From NCBI GenBank assembly GCA_021234155.1, contig JAJEKV010000005.1:7246216-7310215 (forward strand): 64,000 nt of DNA, in the 5' to 3' direction. Shown piece after piece: positions 44,625-57,369 of the stretch. The position numbers were made by a program, and so were the translations under genes. This stretch comes from Isoetes taiwanensis (lineage: Eukaryota; Streptophyta; Lycopodiopsida; Isoetales; Isoetaceae). Below the pieces are notes generated by a model. The model made no database searches. It saw only the letters and a list, made by a program, of their open reading frames with translations, and was not told the origin of the DNA. The number at the start of each line of letters is the position of its first letter. Positions within the stretch are counted from its first letter, which is position 1.

Positions 44625-47475
44625 TTTGCCATATTACATTACAACCTAAGTTTTTCCACTATAAGCAATTTTCATTTTCATTCCTAAGAATATTCTTAGG
44701 ACCTTGACCAAATAATCACTTTTTGTAATTCCTCTCATCAATAACATTTTTTACAAGCCACTTTGGCACCTATTTGACCTCCAATCCATCTTATTACAGA
44801 ATCACTCAATATCAAAATGTTAATATTCCCAAAAATTACTCATGACATGCATTTTTGCTTTCCAACATTTAATACCCAATACTTCTTTCCATTGCCAAAT
44901 GCCATCTTGCACTTTGAAATCTAGATATTTAGTATGATATCATGTTAGAAGAACATGCTAGCATCTTGGACTTTGAAATCTAGATATTAGTATGATATCA
45001 TGTTAGAGAACACGCTAGTCAATATGTATTGTAATGAAGTTTGTGACTAAAGAAAGCTCTCAATGAGAACTCTACCATTGAAATGGCATTTTTTCCTAGA
45101 TTTGTTTGAATGCCAATTATTTGCAACCATGCCCTTTTAAGGTCTTCTAAAATACATCGGAAACTTCTAAGGTGAATTCCACATTTTGAATCCCACTTTA
45201 AGATACACTATGAGGCATTGTCCTTTGAGAACCAGTTGGAGATGGTTTTCACCCCAGGTCCAAGGTGACACTGATTCCCTCACAGTGCATTTAGGAAAGA
45301 GAAATTTATTGAAGTTTTCTAGTAGCCAAAGATGGCATAGCCTAATAAACCATTCTCGCATTGGGCAAGCTCAGCATACAATCCCCTTTTGCACGCATGC
45401 ATCTTCTGGGTAAATAGAAATTTGTTGATTGTAATCTAAAGAGTGTTTCATTCATTGAGAAGGAACTTTAAGTTTGTAGGGGAAGGGTATTGCAATTTTA
45501 TGAAGACTACCATGACAATTGACAAAAAAATCACAATGTCATAAATACACAACAAAATCTGCAAATTAGACATTTGCTAGACCATTATTGAAATATTCAG
45601 GATCTTTTCTTCAATAATATTTAGGGTCTTTTCTTTTGAAGTACAATAATGTTGTGATTGACTAAATCTGGTGCATTTGACTAGGAACATTCAATTTTTA
45701 TATGTAGATATTGGATCATCCAAAACATTCTTAAAAGTAGATGACTACTCAAATAAGTAGCAATTTTCATATGCATAAGTTGTTGCCAAACTAACCAATC
45801 TACCAAGCGTAGTTAACCATCTATTCAGATTGTTGCAAATGTACCAATGTAACATACTTAACATTAACATTCCTTAGCGATTGTCCATGCTTAAATAGAT
45901 AATGAAGTCCTCTACTCAAATAAGTAGCATCTTTCATATGCACAAATGGTTGCCAAATTAACCAATCTACTTAGCATAGTCAACCATCTACTTAGCCATT
46001 GACCATGACTTTTACATGCATATTTGCTAACATGATGATATTATATGTTAATGCATACCTTCATGTTGCAATTTATTGAATTTAACTTGCAAATGTCATT
46101 GTACAGTATGTATCATTGAAGCTCTCATGCAATGGGTGTGTAACAGTGTGGGACAAACTCTGAAAACCTAACAAGTATATTTTCTGTAAATTTAAGTTAA
46201 GCGGAAGGAGCCTATGAAAATCTAGATTTCATCCGGAAAAGTATAAAAATACCCTGACCAGAAAACTTCCTGCAATTTTTTTTCGCTGTCAGAAATTCTC
46301 GATTTCAGCAGGTAGGATGCTAGTGTTCCTAGGAATTCGGCATACACTGGTGTGTAAGCCCCAAGTCAAACTATAAATCTTCCTACATTTAAGGGTTGCA
46401 ACAAATGTGGTCCATTATTTGATATAGACATGGGGTTCCATCCAAGGTGTAAGTAATAAATAACGTGTTGTGTATCATACGTTCATTTTTTACATGACGT
46501 TTTTGGATTTAATGCTTGCAAGTGGATATGAATGGTATTAAAAATACGTCATATGATGGAGTGGAATGACATTCTTCAGTTTGGAAATGGGTTATCAATT
46601 TCACATGTTTAACAATGCCAATGAATCATTTACGAACTTTAGAGACACAAACAATACTTATGCACGCATGTTCACTTACCAACTTTAGAGACACAAACAA
46701 TACTTATGGACACATGTATAATGCTTGGATCGTCTCATCTTTGAGCCATGAGTAATATAGTTTTACAGACATGAAATTTTAACTTTTTGTTCCTCATTTA
46801 TCTGTGACAGGTTGTCTCGCACTTGGCATCATGCTCTATTTAGATCATGTGATCTTGCGCTTATTAATTTAATGGTTTATTTAAATTGAGATCTACGTGA
46901 AAGAGACCATTAGCATAAATGAAAATCTTATTGTGGCGTAAGCAAGGCGAGGATAGCGACAAACAAACAGGGGACATGTAATTGACAACTTCACAATAAT
47001 GGCATAGAGGAAATTGCATGGCTAGTAGGATTTCAATAACATTGGTGTATGATTAGACGCACAATGGACAAACATGGTGGGCATAACATCATTGAGTTTG
47101 TACTATTGATGAGTAATATGCAACACGCAATATCTATCTAGAAAAAATTGTCTCGTGGTTTCTAAAGTTCTCTATCTATCTAAAAACATGTAGCATGAAA
47201 ACCCATCTAAAGATGAGCTCAATGATGATGTTATATTTTTGGTGCCATGGCAGAGAATTATTGGCCTCTCCTCTGTGCGTTAGTTAAGCAACGAAAATGT
47301 TTGCTGGTTCAAATGCTTTCTTGTTCTTCCCTATACTTGTCAGAGATCAATATTCTTCCAAGAATCTTTATTGTTGTTGATTGCTCTGTTTTCTAGCAAA
47401 GAACATTATTCTCTGTGCATCCCACAATAGTTCTGATTTCCAAAATGTCTGAATCGCCCTCATAATTTAAATGCA
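43856..47475. other. Non-coding stretch with short tandem repeats
   Basis: No supported gene. Contents are an A tract of 30 (44593-44622); a 59-bp tandem duplication (44907-45020, CTTTGAAATCTAGATATT); a spaced repeat of about 95 bp (45734-45830 and 45905-46000, sharing ACTCAAATAAGTAGCA); and a 30-bp repeat (46636-46715, AGAGACACAAACAATACTTA). Confidence 0.5.
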
Positions 47476-48174
47476 CTAGTGTTTTTGGCATGTGTGTACT
47501 GTTTTACCTGTTCCAATCCAACAGAAATCTGTACTGTAAATGATAAAAAAACTTAAAGAAAAGATACCTGAAAGAATTTGGACATAGCCATGCCCTTGTA
47601 GATCCTCAAGACTACAAATCTCAATAATATGATTTCTACAAATATGTACCTTGTAAATTGCTTTACCTTTAGCTTTCATTGGGAAGCTTAGGTTGTGCAA
47701 AGACTTACACCAGACAACAGAAACGAACAAGAGGTGAGCATAAAGTGCCAACACTGAAGCCAAAGCTTAGTTTGTAGATCTTGGGTAAGTAATTGCTCTG
47801 CAATTGCTTGCAGCATTAAAAGACCTCCACAGGGTTAGAAATGCCACATGAACTGCACAGCAAAAGACGCGAAGCGGATTTGGCACCTGCACATATGGGA
47901 CCTTAAGGAGTATTGCAGAAATCTCTTTAGCCCAACAACATGTATACTTGTATGTGCTTTCCCTTGCAAAGGATTGGGGTCTCAGATATGCTTTGGCAGC
48001 CTTTTCCACCAGCAAATTGCGCAATGGCGGCCGGCCCTCGCTTCCGAAGCTTGAATTCTGTATCAAACTTTGATTGCTTATAAGTTCTGAGATGCTAGTA
48101 TAGGAACTGCCATGTTTCCCAACTATATTAGTTCCCTCTTTTTCATTCAATGCCTTTGTGCTGCTGTTCTCCAT
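47476..48174 (-). CDS. Putative exons of an unidentified minus-strand gene
   Basis: A 135-codon open frame starts at 48174 (MENSSTKALNEKEGTNIVGK) and contains SISELISNQS and NLLVEKAAKAYLRPQ. A second exon-like piece after an acceptor near 47767 reads VLALYAHLLFVSVVWCKSLH, then IIEICSLEDLQGHGYVQILS, ending at a donor CAG|gtatct near 47567. Frame length and splice signals are suggestive. No domain is recognised, and phase across the gap was not established. Confidence 0.3.
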
Positions 48175-48784
48175 CCAAAATCACAACTTGCATGCTTCAC
48201 ATATCCACAAAATTGGAACTTTCATGCTTCACATATGCACAATTCAGCCTGCAGATAGCTCAGGCGCTGCCAAAATCAGGTCTACTCCATAGCTGACCAT
48301 GCTTTTCCAGGCATTCTCTGGCCTGCAGCAGAGAGAAAGAATATGAACATAATCTCGGAACAGAAAGGGAGAGTGATGAATAGAATAATACTAAAAAGAT
48401 ATCCCAGTTCATTTAATCTAGACCCTATACTTTTTAACTAATTTTTTCACACTGTATCCAAGTAAAAAGACCTGCAGAGCATTTGACATAGATAAAATAG
48501 TCATGATATGAGCTAGACAGAACGGCTAGGGGACAGAATTAGGAGGAAACTACAAGCAAAAGCTAGATAGCAGCGTTTAGAAGCAAATTAAGAGCAGAAA
48601 AAAAAAAACAGAGTTACTTACAGGGTAAATCTGAATAAGTGGATCACATGGCGGTAGAGTAAGTAAGGCTGCAATAATGGGGCTGTTAGGATGAACAGGC
48701 CAGGCCATCTATTGGCCGCATTATGAAGAGCTCTGGCAAGCAGTTGAAAGCTTTTGTCCGTCTAACAGCACATTTTTTAGGGTA

Positions 48785-49207
48785 TTAGCTGGCCAGGTTG
48801 CTAGGCCCAAATAATGCACTACGTCTCCAAATTAGCGTCACACCTGTGGGCCAAATACGTAGAGATACGTACCTACTACGTAAATTAAACTCGTGGCAAA
48901 TTAGCCCTTTCATTCCAGCTGTGTGGTCGTTTTTAAAGTACTCTCTTGGCCTTATCTTCCACGTATCTTGCACCCTTTTGCCTGGGTTCCTTGCGTCTCG
49001 ATTGGCTCTTTGACCTCTCGCCTCTAGCATTTGTCGGCAAGTTTTGAACTTGGAAGTATCTATGCCTTGATAGTTGCCCTCGGATTCATGCTGGCCTCCA
49101 GTTCCATTCTCAATTGCAGAATCTTGAACCTCAGTAGCCACTTCATTCTCGCATGGCTTAAAGAAATTATATTGATAGCCATTGTTAAAATCAATAACAC
49201 CAGGCAA
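48785..49207 (-). CDS. Open frame of 140 codons, unidentified
   Basis: The minus strand reads MPGVIDFNNGYQYNFFKPCE, then a Gly/Glu-rich middle and a basic stretch (RGQRANRDARNPGKRVQD). It lies upstream of, and on the same strand as, 48174, so it could be an earlier exon of one gene. The C-terminal third has no obvious protein character. Confidence 0.25.
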   Translation of the reverse strand: MPGVIDFNNGYQYNFFKPCENEVATEVQDSAIENGTGGQHESEGNYQGIDTSKFKTCRQMLEARGQRANRDARNPGKRVQDTWKIRPREYFKNDHTAGMKGLICHEFNLRSRYVSLRIWPTGVTLIWRRSALFGPSNLAS

Positions 49208-50432
49208 ATTAAGACATCAGCATGAGGTCCTCGCCATATTTATTGTCGGCAATACCTACAAACAAACGAAGTATGGAGGTCATTGATGTTGAGTAGGACA
49301 TCCCACAACATCGCCCTGTATTCTATATGATGATATATTCAACAAAACCTGAACTTAATTATATTTCATAGAAGTCACTTCAATGATGCCATTATAAGAT
49401 TATATGCATTTTTGAAGTCTTCTTGGTATTAACAGTTTTTATAAGTTTTAATTACACAGGTTTATTTTCAAATCAAAAGGATGATGATTATCAAACCATA
49501 ACATTGTTTTCGAAACTGCCAATCAAAATATTTATAAATGAAATCTGATAATTTGATAAGCGATTGACTTAAACAATTATAAGGATTTCACAGTTTACAA
49601 ACTTTTAGCAGTTTTAAAACCATTTAAAGCAAAATTTTAGGTTGATACTAATTAAATGATAAAGTTTATGTTTTAATAACAAAATTTTGAATACTTTATG
49701 ATTGAAGAAATAAATTACATTGAAAAATAATCAATCATAATAAGCCATTCAAACTTTTTATTAAAATACAAATGTAATCATTTAATTACATTCCACTAAT
49801 AACATCCTTTAAATATTTTGAACGGATAATATTTTGAATATATATAGTTCTTCTTATATGAAGACTTAATTCAAAAGAGAATGAAGTGAAAATTAGTCTA
49901 GAGATTGATTTTCTGCTTTAGTAAATATCATACTTTTGATTTAAAGATAAACTAATAAAATTATTAAAATCAAGAAGAGTTAAAAAATATACATATAATC
50001 TTGTTAGGGCATTTATGAAGCGTATTTATTAGATATGAATAAGTCTAAATTTTGTTAGATATATCATATATTATTAGTGATGCATAAACTTTCCTACATT
50101 TACAATAATAGCTCAAATATAACCATTAAGTTGCACGCACTATTACACCCCTTAACCAGCACAACTTTTGATCGTTGTCGTCTATTCCATCATGAGGACA
50201 TGGCATAATCCATGTCAAGTTCCTTGCTTCTTTGCCAAGCACTATATTTTGCTCTATATTCAGGCTTGGAACATATTCCTTGATTCTTTTTTGTGTGTTG
50301 TATTTTGTTTCACTTTAGGCTTGGAATAGTAGACGAGACTTGGCTGCTAGTAATTTAACCTTGACCGTTCATTAGAGATTTTTTGGGATCACTTATTGTT
50401 CCAACCTCGATGCCAACATGGAAATCGCGCGG
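49208..50432. other. AT-rich non-coding stretch
   Basis: Very A/T-rich between 49320 and 50110, with no reading frame. It may be a matrix-attachment-like or decayed transposon region; nothing specific supports either. Confidence 0.4.
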
Positions 50433-50620
50433 CCAATGAGAATGCGAGCGCGTATAGGCTTTTCTTCATCCATGCCTGCCTTCCCATGCCAGGTGTCGTC
50501 AAGGTACAGGTTCGGCATTATCCTTACCTACCTGCCCTGGAGGTTCGGTGGGCAGGAAGCAATAATTACAAATTATTCCCGCCCTGAATTACCGCCCAAA
50601 TGTTGGGGTGTCTATAAGTA
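50433..50620 (+). promoter_or_regulatory. Promoter with CCAAT and TATA-like boxes
   Basis: GGCCAATGAG (50431-50440) and CTATAAGTA (50612-50620) precede a C-rich stretch and a 5'UTR intron. The layout suits transcription starting near 50645, just ahead of the small gene at 50754. Confidence 0.4.
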
Positions 50621-50667
50621 CCCCCCCCCTTCCTCAACGGCCCGTCTTTTCGCGCCTCTCCATCCAG

Positions 50668-51133
50668 GTTTGCTAATGCTTTCAATCCTTCTAGTTCTTC
50701 GAGCTCATCTGATTCAGATTGTTTGATCTAATTATTTTGCCGGTTCATTTCAGATGGCGATTACCTCTGTCACAGCTGAGAACGATTTCGGTTGCTTCAA
50801 TATATTTCTTGGAAGCTTCATTACAATCCGACCGCCACTCAGAGGTCCTCACCGGGTGATCAAAGGCAGGAGAAATGTTATTTCATGCCATTGGAAGGCT
50901 ATTGTTGTCGGGTTCGAGGTGAGAGGGGAAGTATATATCAAGGTCAGACACCTATACACACCGACAGACATGGGAAAAGAAAAGATAAGATGTCGACGTA
51001 ATTTCCCTGAGCTTCGTGCTAATTGTGAGTTTCATTATATCTGTGCTAATCCGTCATTCATTATATTTTGAAGAAATCAACTAATTGGGTTTCTGGTATC
51101 TCAGGGCTCTGTATTTCCGATGGGCTCTTATAA
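50668..51133 (+). CDS. Compact candidate gene, 99 residues, BAH-domain-like
   Basis: A 5'UTR intron (50668-50753, CCAG|gtttgc ... tttcag|ATG) places the start codon right at the acceptor (50754). Exon 50754-51024 ends T|gtgagt, and exon 51105-51133 completes the frame to TAA. AATAAA (51132-51137) overlaps the stop. The middle of the protein (VISCHWKAIVVGFEV, then VYIKVRHLYTPTDMGKEKIR) resembles the strand pattern of BAH domains, which bind nucleosomes or modified histone tails. It is shorter than a whole BAH domain (about 120 residues), so it may be a truncated derivative. The splice model is hand-made, and the family call is tentative. Confidence 0.4.
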
Positions 51134-52756
51134 TAAATGTCAAATAAAAAACTATTAGTTTAATGTCAACAAAACAATTAATAATACCAGCGTAGTCACG
51201 GTGCGAATATACGTGAGCCTTAGGCAAAGGAGACGTGCATTTCGCACTGTGGCCACGGTTGGCTTTTGTCCTCTTTTTTTTTCCCCTGTGCTCTAGGATG
51301 CCATTGGGAATATCTCAGAAAGCTTTTCATCTAAAGCAGATGGGTTCGCCAAATTGGCCCCTGTTTCTGTTTCTCTATTTCTCTTAGAGTTTGGAAAATT
51401 GATGCATACTTTGAGAACCCACTCTCTATTTCTAGAGAGTTCTTTCTCCTCTTGCTGTTGATGCTTGGTAGGAAGGCAACAGTTCTAGAATCCGGCTGTA
51501 AAATCCGCCTCTAATCTACAGCAAACCATAGATACATGCAGATGAAAGAAATGCGAAGGTTTAGAGTGAATCATTGTCATGAGCATCCTTTGTCTTGCTG
51601 TCAAAGTTTCAATAATACATGATTAGAACTCGCCAGAATGGTCTACGGCAATGCAAAAAATGGAGGTCTCTATAGATCAAGGGGGGAATTGCTAAAATAT
51701 ACCACAAATAGTTAATCGTAGTTAGCAAGCAGAATACCAATGATCCATCGCTCAAAGCATAGAAAGTTGCTTGAATAGAAGCAAGAAAAGTTCAGAAAAC
51801 CTGAAAAAGGAAAACAGAGCTTATATGTGCAGCCTTTCTCTGCAGCTGTAGAATGTGATCTTGCTCTCATAGCTGCATACAAAATTATCAAAGCTTTTGA
51901 TACCTGGAGCCTCTTTCTGATTCCGTTTCTTAGAGCCACCTGCTTCTTGGCATTTCACCTGTAAAAGGATGAAATTCTTGCACAAATCCGGTGGCAGAAA
52001 GTAGCTGAGGTGTAGATAAAATCCATAACAGGTTTTGTAGAAGAAGACCCTTTTGTTTTGGGGGCATAGACATCTCTGTTGCTAGATTTGCTTGAGCCAA
52101 AGAACGAGAAATATCATAGCCAGAGAACGAGAGTTTGTTTGTGCATGTGGGCCTTGAGTCGCCATAGCCAGAAAAAGACCATGACTTACTGAAGAGAAAT
52201 GTCATAGCTGATAATTCTATTATGTTGGTTCTTGCTTTACTATTTTGCATCCCAATCTTTGCAGTTGGAAGTTTTTATCTCAGAGCAGAAATAAAAAATG
52301 GACGAATATTTCTTCCACCAAGCTTCTGGCTGGAGAGCTCAGTGATTAAGAAAAGAAAAAAGCTTCTTAGAACGGATCTCTGCAAGGCCTTTGCCATGTC
52401 TTCCACACTTTGCAATCTCCTACCAAGAATCCACCATCGCCCGGAATTTCTACCATCGACAGTCTGCGTCCCCGCTGAAAACACAAACTTGGGCGCAAAA
52501 TTATATAATACATAGGCAACGCAGGCGTAAATTTAAACTTTGCTGAACCTAAAGATCTGGCAGCCGCTGAGAATCACTGAATGCTCAAACTATGATTCAG
52601 CAAATGGTTTTTGGCGCGTCAATTCTTTTCCCTCCAATTTGGGGATGCATCTGTTATTATTGTTTTTTTTATTAATAAAGTTAAAAGCAATCATTAATAG
52701 GACAAAATGCCTTTATAGGTTTGGGATGGCTTTTTGCCCAAGGCTATAGGTTCGGC
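51134..52756 (-). other. Mostly non-coding; exon-like pieces on the minus strand
   Basis: Possible exon pieces are 52484-52275 (MFSAGTQTVDGRNSGRWWIL then VEDMAKALQRSVLRS) and a short one after the acceptor ttttacag near 51964 (KCQEAGGSKKRNQKEAP, donor CCAG|gtatca near 51905). These may belong to one gene, but I can neither join nor name them. The remainder shows nothing. Confidence 0.25.
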
Positions 52757-52759
52757 ATC

Positions 52760-52799
52760 ATGACATAACCATCATTCATTTAAATTGGATTTATGTCAT
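52760..52799. repeat. Imperfect palindrome; 31 bp repeated inverted at 63446
   Basis: ATGACATAA ... TTTATGTCAT forms an imperfect 40-bp palindrome centred on ATTTAAAT. Bases 52767-52797 are the exact reverse complement of 63446-63476. The two face each other across 10.6 kb. Similarity does not extend clearly beyond the 31 bp. Confidence 0.75.
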
Positions 52800-52944
52800 G
52801 ATTTTGGACCATTTTGGCACTGCAACTTTTTCCCGGGTTAGTAAATTTGCATCGAGAATGTGACTGTTTTTTATAACAGCACAACATGATTGCATTAAAA
52901 ATTAAAAATACTTCACATATGCATGTCGAGTTACATATTGCCAA

Positions 52945-55775
52945 TTACTTCTCAGAAGTGACCCCTAGAGATATCATAGCTTTCTTCCTCACTTCCACAG
53001 GTATTGTAACCCTAGCAGTCTTGCCTGGGATGGCCTTTGGGGTCCATGAAAACAAATTAGTATCTAACTCAACCCAATCATCCCCTTCAATAGGGTTTCT
53101 CTTCCATCTCTTTGTCCAACAGTCTCTATACCTTTCTTCCTCCTCTCCCTTTGCATTTAACCGGGTGCACCGGACACCACCACTCCACACGAACTTTGTT
53201 CACATTATGTCACACCTACTTCTTTGCAAACCTCTCGAGATGGTGTAACCCATCCACACAGTGGTATATCTCTTTGCGCCCGGTACTATAAGTGCAAATT
53301 GATGGCAAAGCAAGTCATCTTTGGGATCATAATCCTCCAGCCCGAGATATTTAGGCCTTCCTTTCCTAGGACCAACATAGTGTTTTTCAAAGAATTGGAG
53401 GAGCCATGGACTTCATGCGAATACTACTAACCACATCATCGCCTTCCTCGGGTGTTATCAAGTCTCTCCACCTAGTCTTAGGTAGCCATCCATCTTTGAG
53501 TTCATCGAGGATGTGTCTACTTGTCCCAATAATCCATGTACCGTGTCCAATAATCTATCAATGCAAGGTTGGTATCATCTGGGTTATTTTTCCAATACTT
53601 GACGATTCGTAAATGCCGTCCAATGTGCTTTGCAATGAATCCACCTCTGGAAAAGGCTTAAGAGCTTTTGGTTGACCCTTTGGAATCTTAGGTTTACCAT
53701 TTTCATCTTCGTGCCATATAAGTACTCCCTCATCTGGCCTCCATTTATCATCTGAAGGTCTCATCTTCCATTGCATGATTGGCTTATTTCCCATGACCCT
53801 GAAAGTGTACTGAAGAGGTCTAGATTGACCTTCCATATCAAGAGCATAACCTTCGATAAAATTCTTCCAATCAGGCACCTCTTGTATGATCAACCCTATA
53901 GGAGAAGGTGAAATGCATTCACTAAGAACTTCCATTAGTCTAGGAAGATTGGTCACGCTTGAGATTTCAACTGCAAGACTATACTTCCCAAACAATGCAT
54001 CCACATCCTCATGAGTATGTCCAGGCATTAAGAACCCTAAATTCACTCTTTTCAAAGACACCCACTTTGTTAAATAAGATAGGAATGAGAACATATACTG
54101 CTTTTATTCCTCGGCCCAAAGACAATTGTCAAGTTGGAGGAGGAACCTTGGTGGTAGATCTCGAGGTTGGGGACGTGAACTTGAGGCTCCAACATGTTCA
54201 GAAGCACCTGACTTCCTAAACCTTGCCTTAGTAAACTTCTATAAATTATTAGGCTTTCTATCCAACAATGCACTGAAGAGTGGTTGACTACCACCTCCAG
54301 GGTTGTGGAGGTCACCAGAATAACCACTCTCATAGTTCCTCAAGCACCTTATCACACTTCCAATATGAAAATCAGGACCATCACTCCACAATTGCAAACT
54401 AAAATGACCATAATAAATTGGCACCGAGCCATGCACTATTGCACTTGTCAGAGAGACTTGCAAAGGATAAGCTCTATTGATTTGCTTGGGTATGTAACTA
54501 TACTGTGGCAAACAAGTCTTCGATTGATCCATCTTGTCATGTATAATACAAACATAGTTATTGGGTTCCAAACATGATAATGTTCTCCACATCCAATAAG
54601 TGGATCTACATGATAGTTGGTCTGTCATGGGATCTTTCATTTGCTCCCTTATCTTAGCCCTTTGGCTTGGTTGCTTGGTCTTATCAAGAATCTCTTTCAA
54701 CTTAGCACACAAGTTGCACTTTGCAAAGTTGTTCGAAGTGTCTATAGTGACATCTTGAAGTGCTTGCTCCATAGTCTACTCGGCCGGGTTGAGATATTGC
54801 GTGGTACCTGTAGTTCTCGAGCAAAGCATTCACTTCCTCCAATATGCTCTTCCTGGGTACAATGGGATGGCAATCTCTTCTCGACAACTATTTTTCCCTG
54901 TTGATCTTTCCTACTTTTATGTGGCATATTCTCAAAGATTGAATTCAACATATTTTTCAAAACCTCCCTAGCAGCCCGGGATCCTAGAAGTTGGCCTCAA
55001 CATGCCATTATTTCCATGTAATGCAATTTTACTCCCCTTTGCATGACTTGCTTGCCAATTTTGCCAAGATGAAATTGGAATGCCATGAATATGTATCCAT
55101 GCAACTTTACATATCCATGTCCCTAGCAAAGGTATTTTTTTTTTTGGAAATTTTTCATCTTGAAGTGCAAGCTCATGAATGGAATACATGTAAGTCCTCC
55201 TCTCATCACAAGTATACTCTTGGAAGGTGGCTCTTGCTTCCACCAATTCATCAATTTCAAACTTCTAAACACAATTAGCCCAACAACATTCCATTCCCCT
55301 TACCTTAGTCAGAGCTTCACGTGAACAATCACTACTTCAATGACTTGGACTTCTTGCTAGGATAATGTTTCACCACCGAGTGTGCCCTCTTCTCTGAAAA
55401 TGTGGTCCTGGCAGCTATTGGAGGTGCATTAAGAAAATCCGTGTCATCCACAACCTCTGGCTCCGATAAAAGGAATTCTCCTATAAACTCAATGCAGGCT
55501 ATAGGCCATGGCATGATGCATGGAACCTCCAATTGTTTAATACAAGCAGTGCAATCCTGGTGATTTGATCCTTTTTCCTTCCATTTTTCCTCTAAACTTG
55601 TTATGGCCACACCCACTTTATCCTCTCCTAACCTTTCATCATTGACAGCCTGGATAGGATCAGCTAGTATGATAGTTCCTTCACCTACTAGCTCCTTATT
55701 GCATTGGCGCTTGACTTTCACCTTCTTATTCTTCCAATCCAACCCATCAGAGGACAATTTGCTTAGTAGTCTCAA
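52945..55775 (-). pseudogene. DUF7869-type (probable transposon-derived) protein gene, decayed
   Basis: Read right to left, the minus strand gives in order: a basic N-terminal region with KRQCNKEL (55775-55332); RATFQEYTCDERRTYMYSIH (about 55240); ICKVAWIHIHGI (about 55110); CNLCAKLKEILDKTKQ (about 54720); YVCIIHDKMDQSKTC (about 54560); FLLQLDNC (about 54140); and FLSYLTKWVSLKRVNLGF followed by GHTHEDVDALFG (about 54030). A C-terminal part with CPVHPVKCKG and LFSWTPKAI reaches 52945. The LDNC...GHTHEDVDA pattern is the signature of the DUF7869 family, a nuclease-fold-like domain common in multi-copy genes of ferns, mosses and animals. At least four frame breaks are present. Function is unknown; transposase is a reasonable suspicion. 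Confidence 0.65.
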
Positions 55776-56399
55776 ATTTCAACACCCTTTGGGTGGTCCA
55801 CAGCATTGACCTATAAGAACAATGTTTACAATGGGGTAACAATGTGATAAGAACACGTGGTAACAATGTTGAAACATGTTGGGGGGATAGGCATTACATT
55901 TTTACCCTTTTTAGGATCCACACGCTTCACCTATATAAAGTGAAATGTCTTAATATTAGTTCGAAAAAAAGGACAAAGTAATTTTGAGAACCGATTAAAG
56001 GGAACTTTAAGAAATACCAAAAGAACCATTAAATGGACAAATATATGTTGTAAGTGCAGCCAAAAATAGGTTGTAAGTATAGCTCAGGTGTAGGTAATTA
56101 TTGCAAAATTAATGGTAACATAGGGTGTATGCTAGTAATACTAATGAGGTAAGTATAGGTCGTAAATCTAGATGGGCCAAAGTTGGTTGTAAGTATAGCT
56201 GGGGTCTAGGTAATTATACAAAATTAATGAAAACATAGGTTTTAAGTATAGCTGACATGTGGGTAATTCTATAGAGAATTAATGATAACCTAGGGCGTAA
56301 TTAATTCAATAGAAGTAATGATAGCTAATTCGTATAGGATATAAATCTTGTATGATGTGATGGAATCATAATTACAACCGCGCCTATAAGAAACCTTGC
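55776..56399. repeat. Non-coding with about 3 copies of a 55-65 bp repeat
   Basis: GTTGTAAGTATAGCT followed by GGTAATTAT and AAAATTAATG recurs at about 56070-56125, 56190-56240 and 56245-56300. No reading frame is present. Confidence 0.6.
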
Positions 56400-56941
56400 A
56401 TGCATGAAACCCTCCATTCTTTCAACCGCCAATCCTTTCTTCCTTCTAGCGCCAATCCTTTCTTCCATACCATGGTGAGCCATGCTGCCCGGCCTCTTCC
56501 CGCTCCATCCCACCAGACTCGCCTCCGAGAGGCGAAGAGGCAGATAAAAAAATTGATAAAGAAATCCATTCCCCCCTCCCGCAGATGCCGCTGTGGCTGC
56601 TCTCCGCACCACAGTCCGGATAATTGCGAGGAGTTATTTCTTCAGGGCAAGCTTCACCGAAAAAAGATTATCTGAGCACCAGCACCAGCAGCCCCGAGTC
56701 CCCCCATACTCCCCTTGATTCAGATGAGGAGATGGAGAACGAGATTGAAAAAGAAGAAGAAATGGAGGAAGCAGATGAAGAATGGCGGGAAGAATTAGAA
56801 GAAGAAAAAAAGCAGCTGATTATGGACGCCCTCTCCTCCTCCGATGATGAAGTTGTTGCAGAAGCCATCCTTGAGGAGATGGCAGATGAAAGCTTAGAGG
56901 AAGAAGAGGAGGAGGAAGAAGAGGAGGAGATAGAGGGCTGA
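56400..56941 (+). pseudogene. Small gene candidate with basic start and acidic end, one frameshift
   Basis: One frame starting at 56400 reads MHETLHSFNRQS, a basic stretch (REAKRQIKKLIKKS) and CRCGCSPHHSPDNCEEL, and stops at 56673. A second frame, continuing the sense from about 56660, reads STSTSSPESPHTPLDSDEEM and then a strongly Glu-rich tail with SSSDDEVVAEAILEEM, ending at 56941. A single-base slip in the AAAAAAG run near 56660 would join them. Domain identity is unknown. Glu-rich N-termini of this kind occur in proteins encoded by some DNA transposons, but that is not evidence enough. Confidence 0.35.
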
Positions 56942-57083
56942 ATTTTTTTTTTTGTTTTTGTTATTTAGTTTTTGGTTCAGAAGAGCGAGCTGGGCATCTC
57001 CAAAAAAGGCCTCAAATGAGGATTATGAATGGAGCTAGGCATCTCCTTAAACTGCCTAGAACTTCTGTAATTTTGTAACACGA

Positions 57084-57325
57084 CACTGGCAACTCTAATA
57101 AAAGGCCTTATGTAAAATTTTTCAATGGCAATACAAGGATTTTATCGATCGCAATATGTTTCTTTAGTTTCTACTCTAACTTGAAAGCGTAATCGTAATT
57201 TCGCAGTAAGTCGCTTTGAATTCGGCAACTCTAATGAAAGGCCTTATGTAAAAAATTTCAATGGCAATACAAGGATTAATGACTGCAATATGTTTCTTTA
57301 GTGTCAACTCTAACTTGAAAGCATA
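57084..57325. repeat. Two tandem copies of a roughly 150-bp unit
   Basis: AAAGGCCTTATGTAAAA and TCAATGGCAATACAAGGATT occur at 57102-57142 and 57236-57278, in the same order with small indels. Confidence 0.75.
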
Positions 57326-57369
57326 AGTGTAATTTCTTCGAAGCCGCTTTTGAATTCGCTCTTTCATTC

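Noticed and set aside
56668-56868. Ser-rich minus-strand open frame
   Set aside because: It is the antisense of the Glu-rich GAA/GAG repeat tract.
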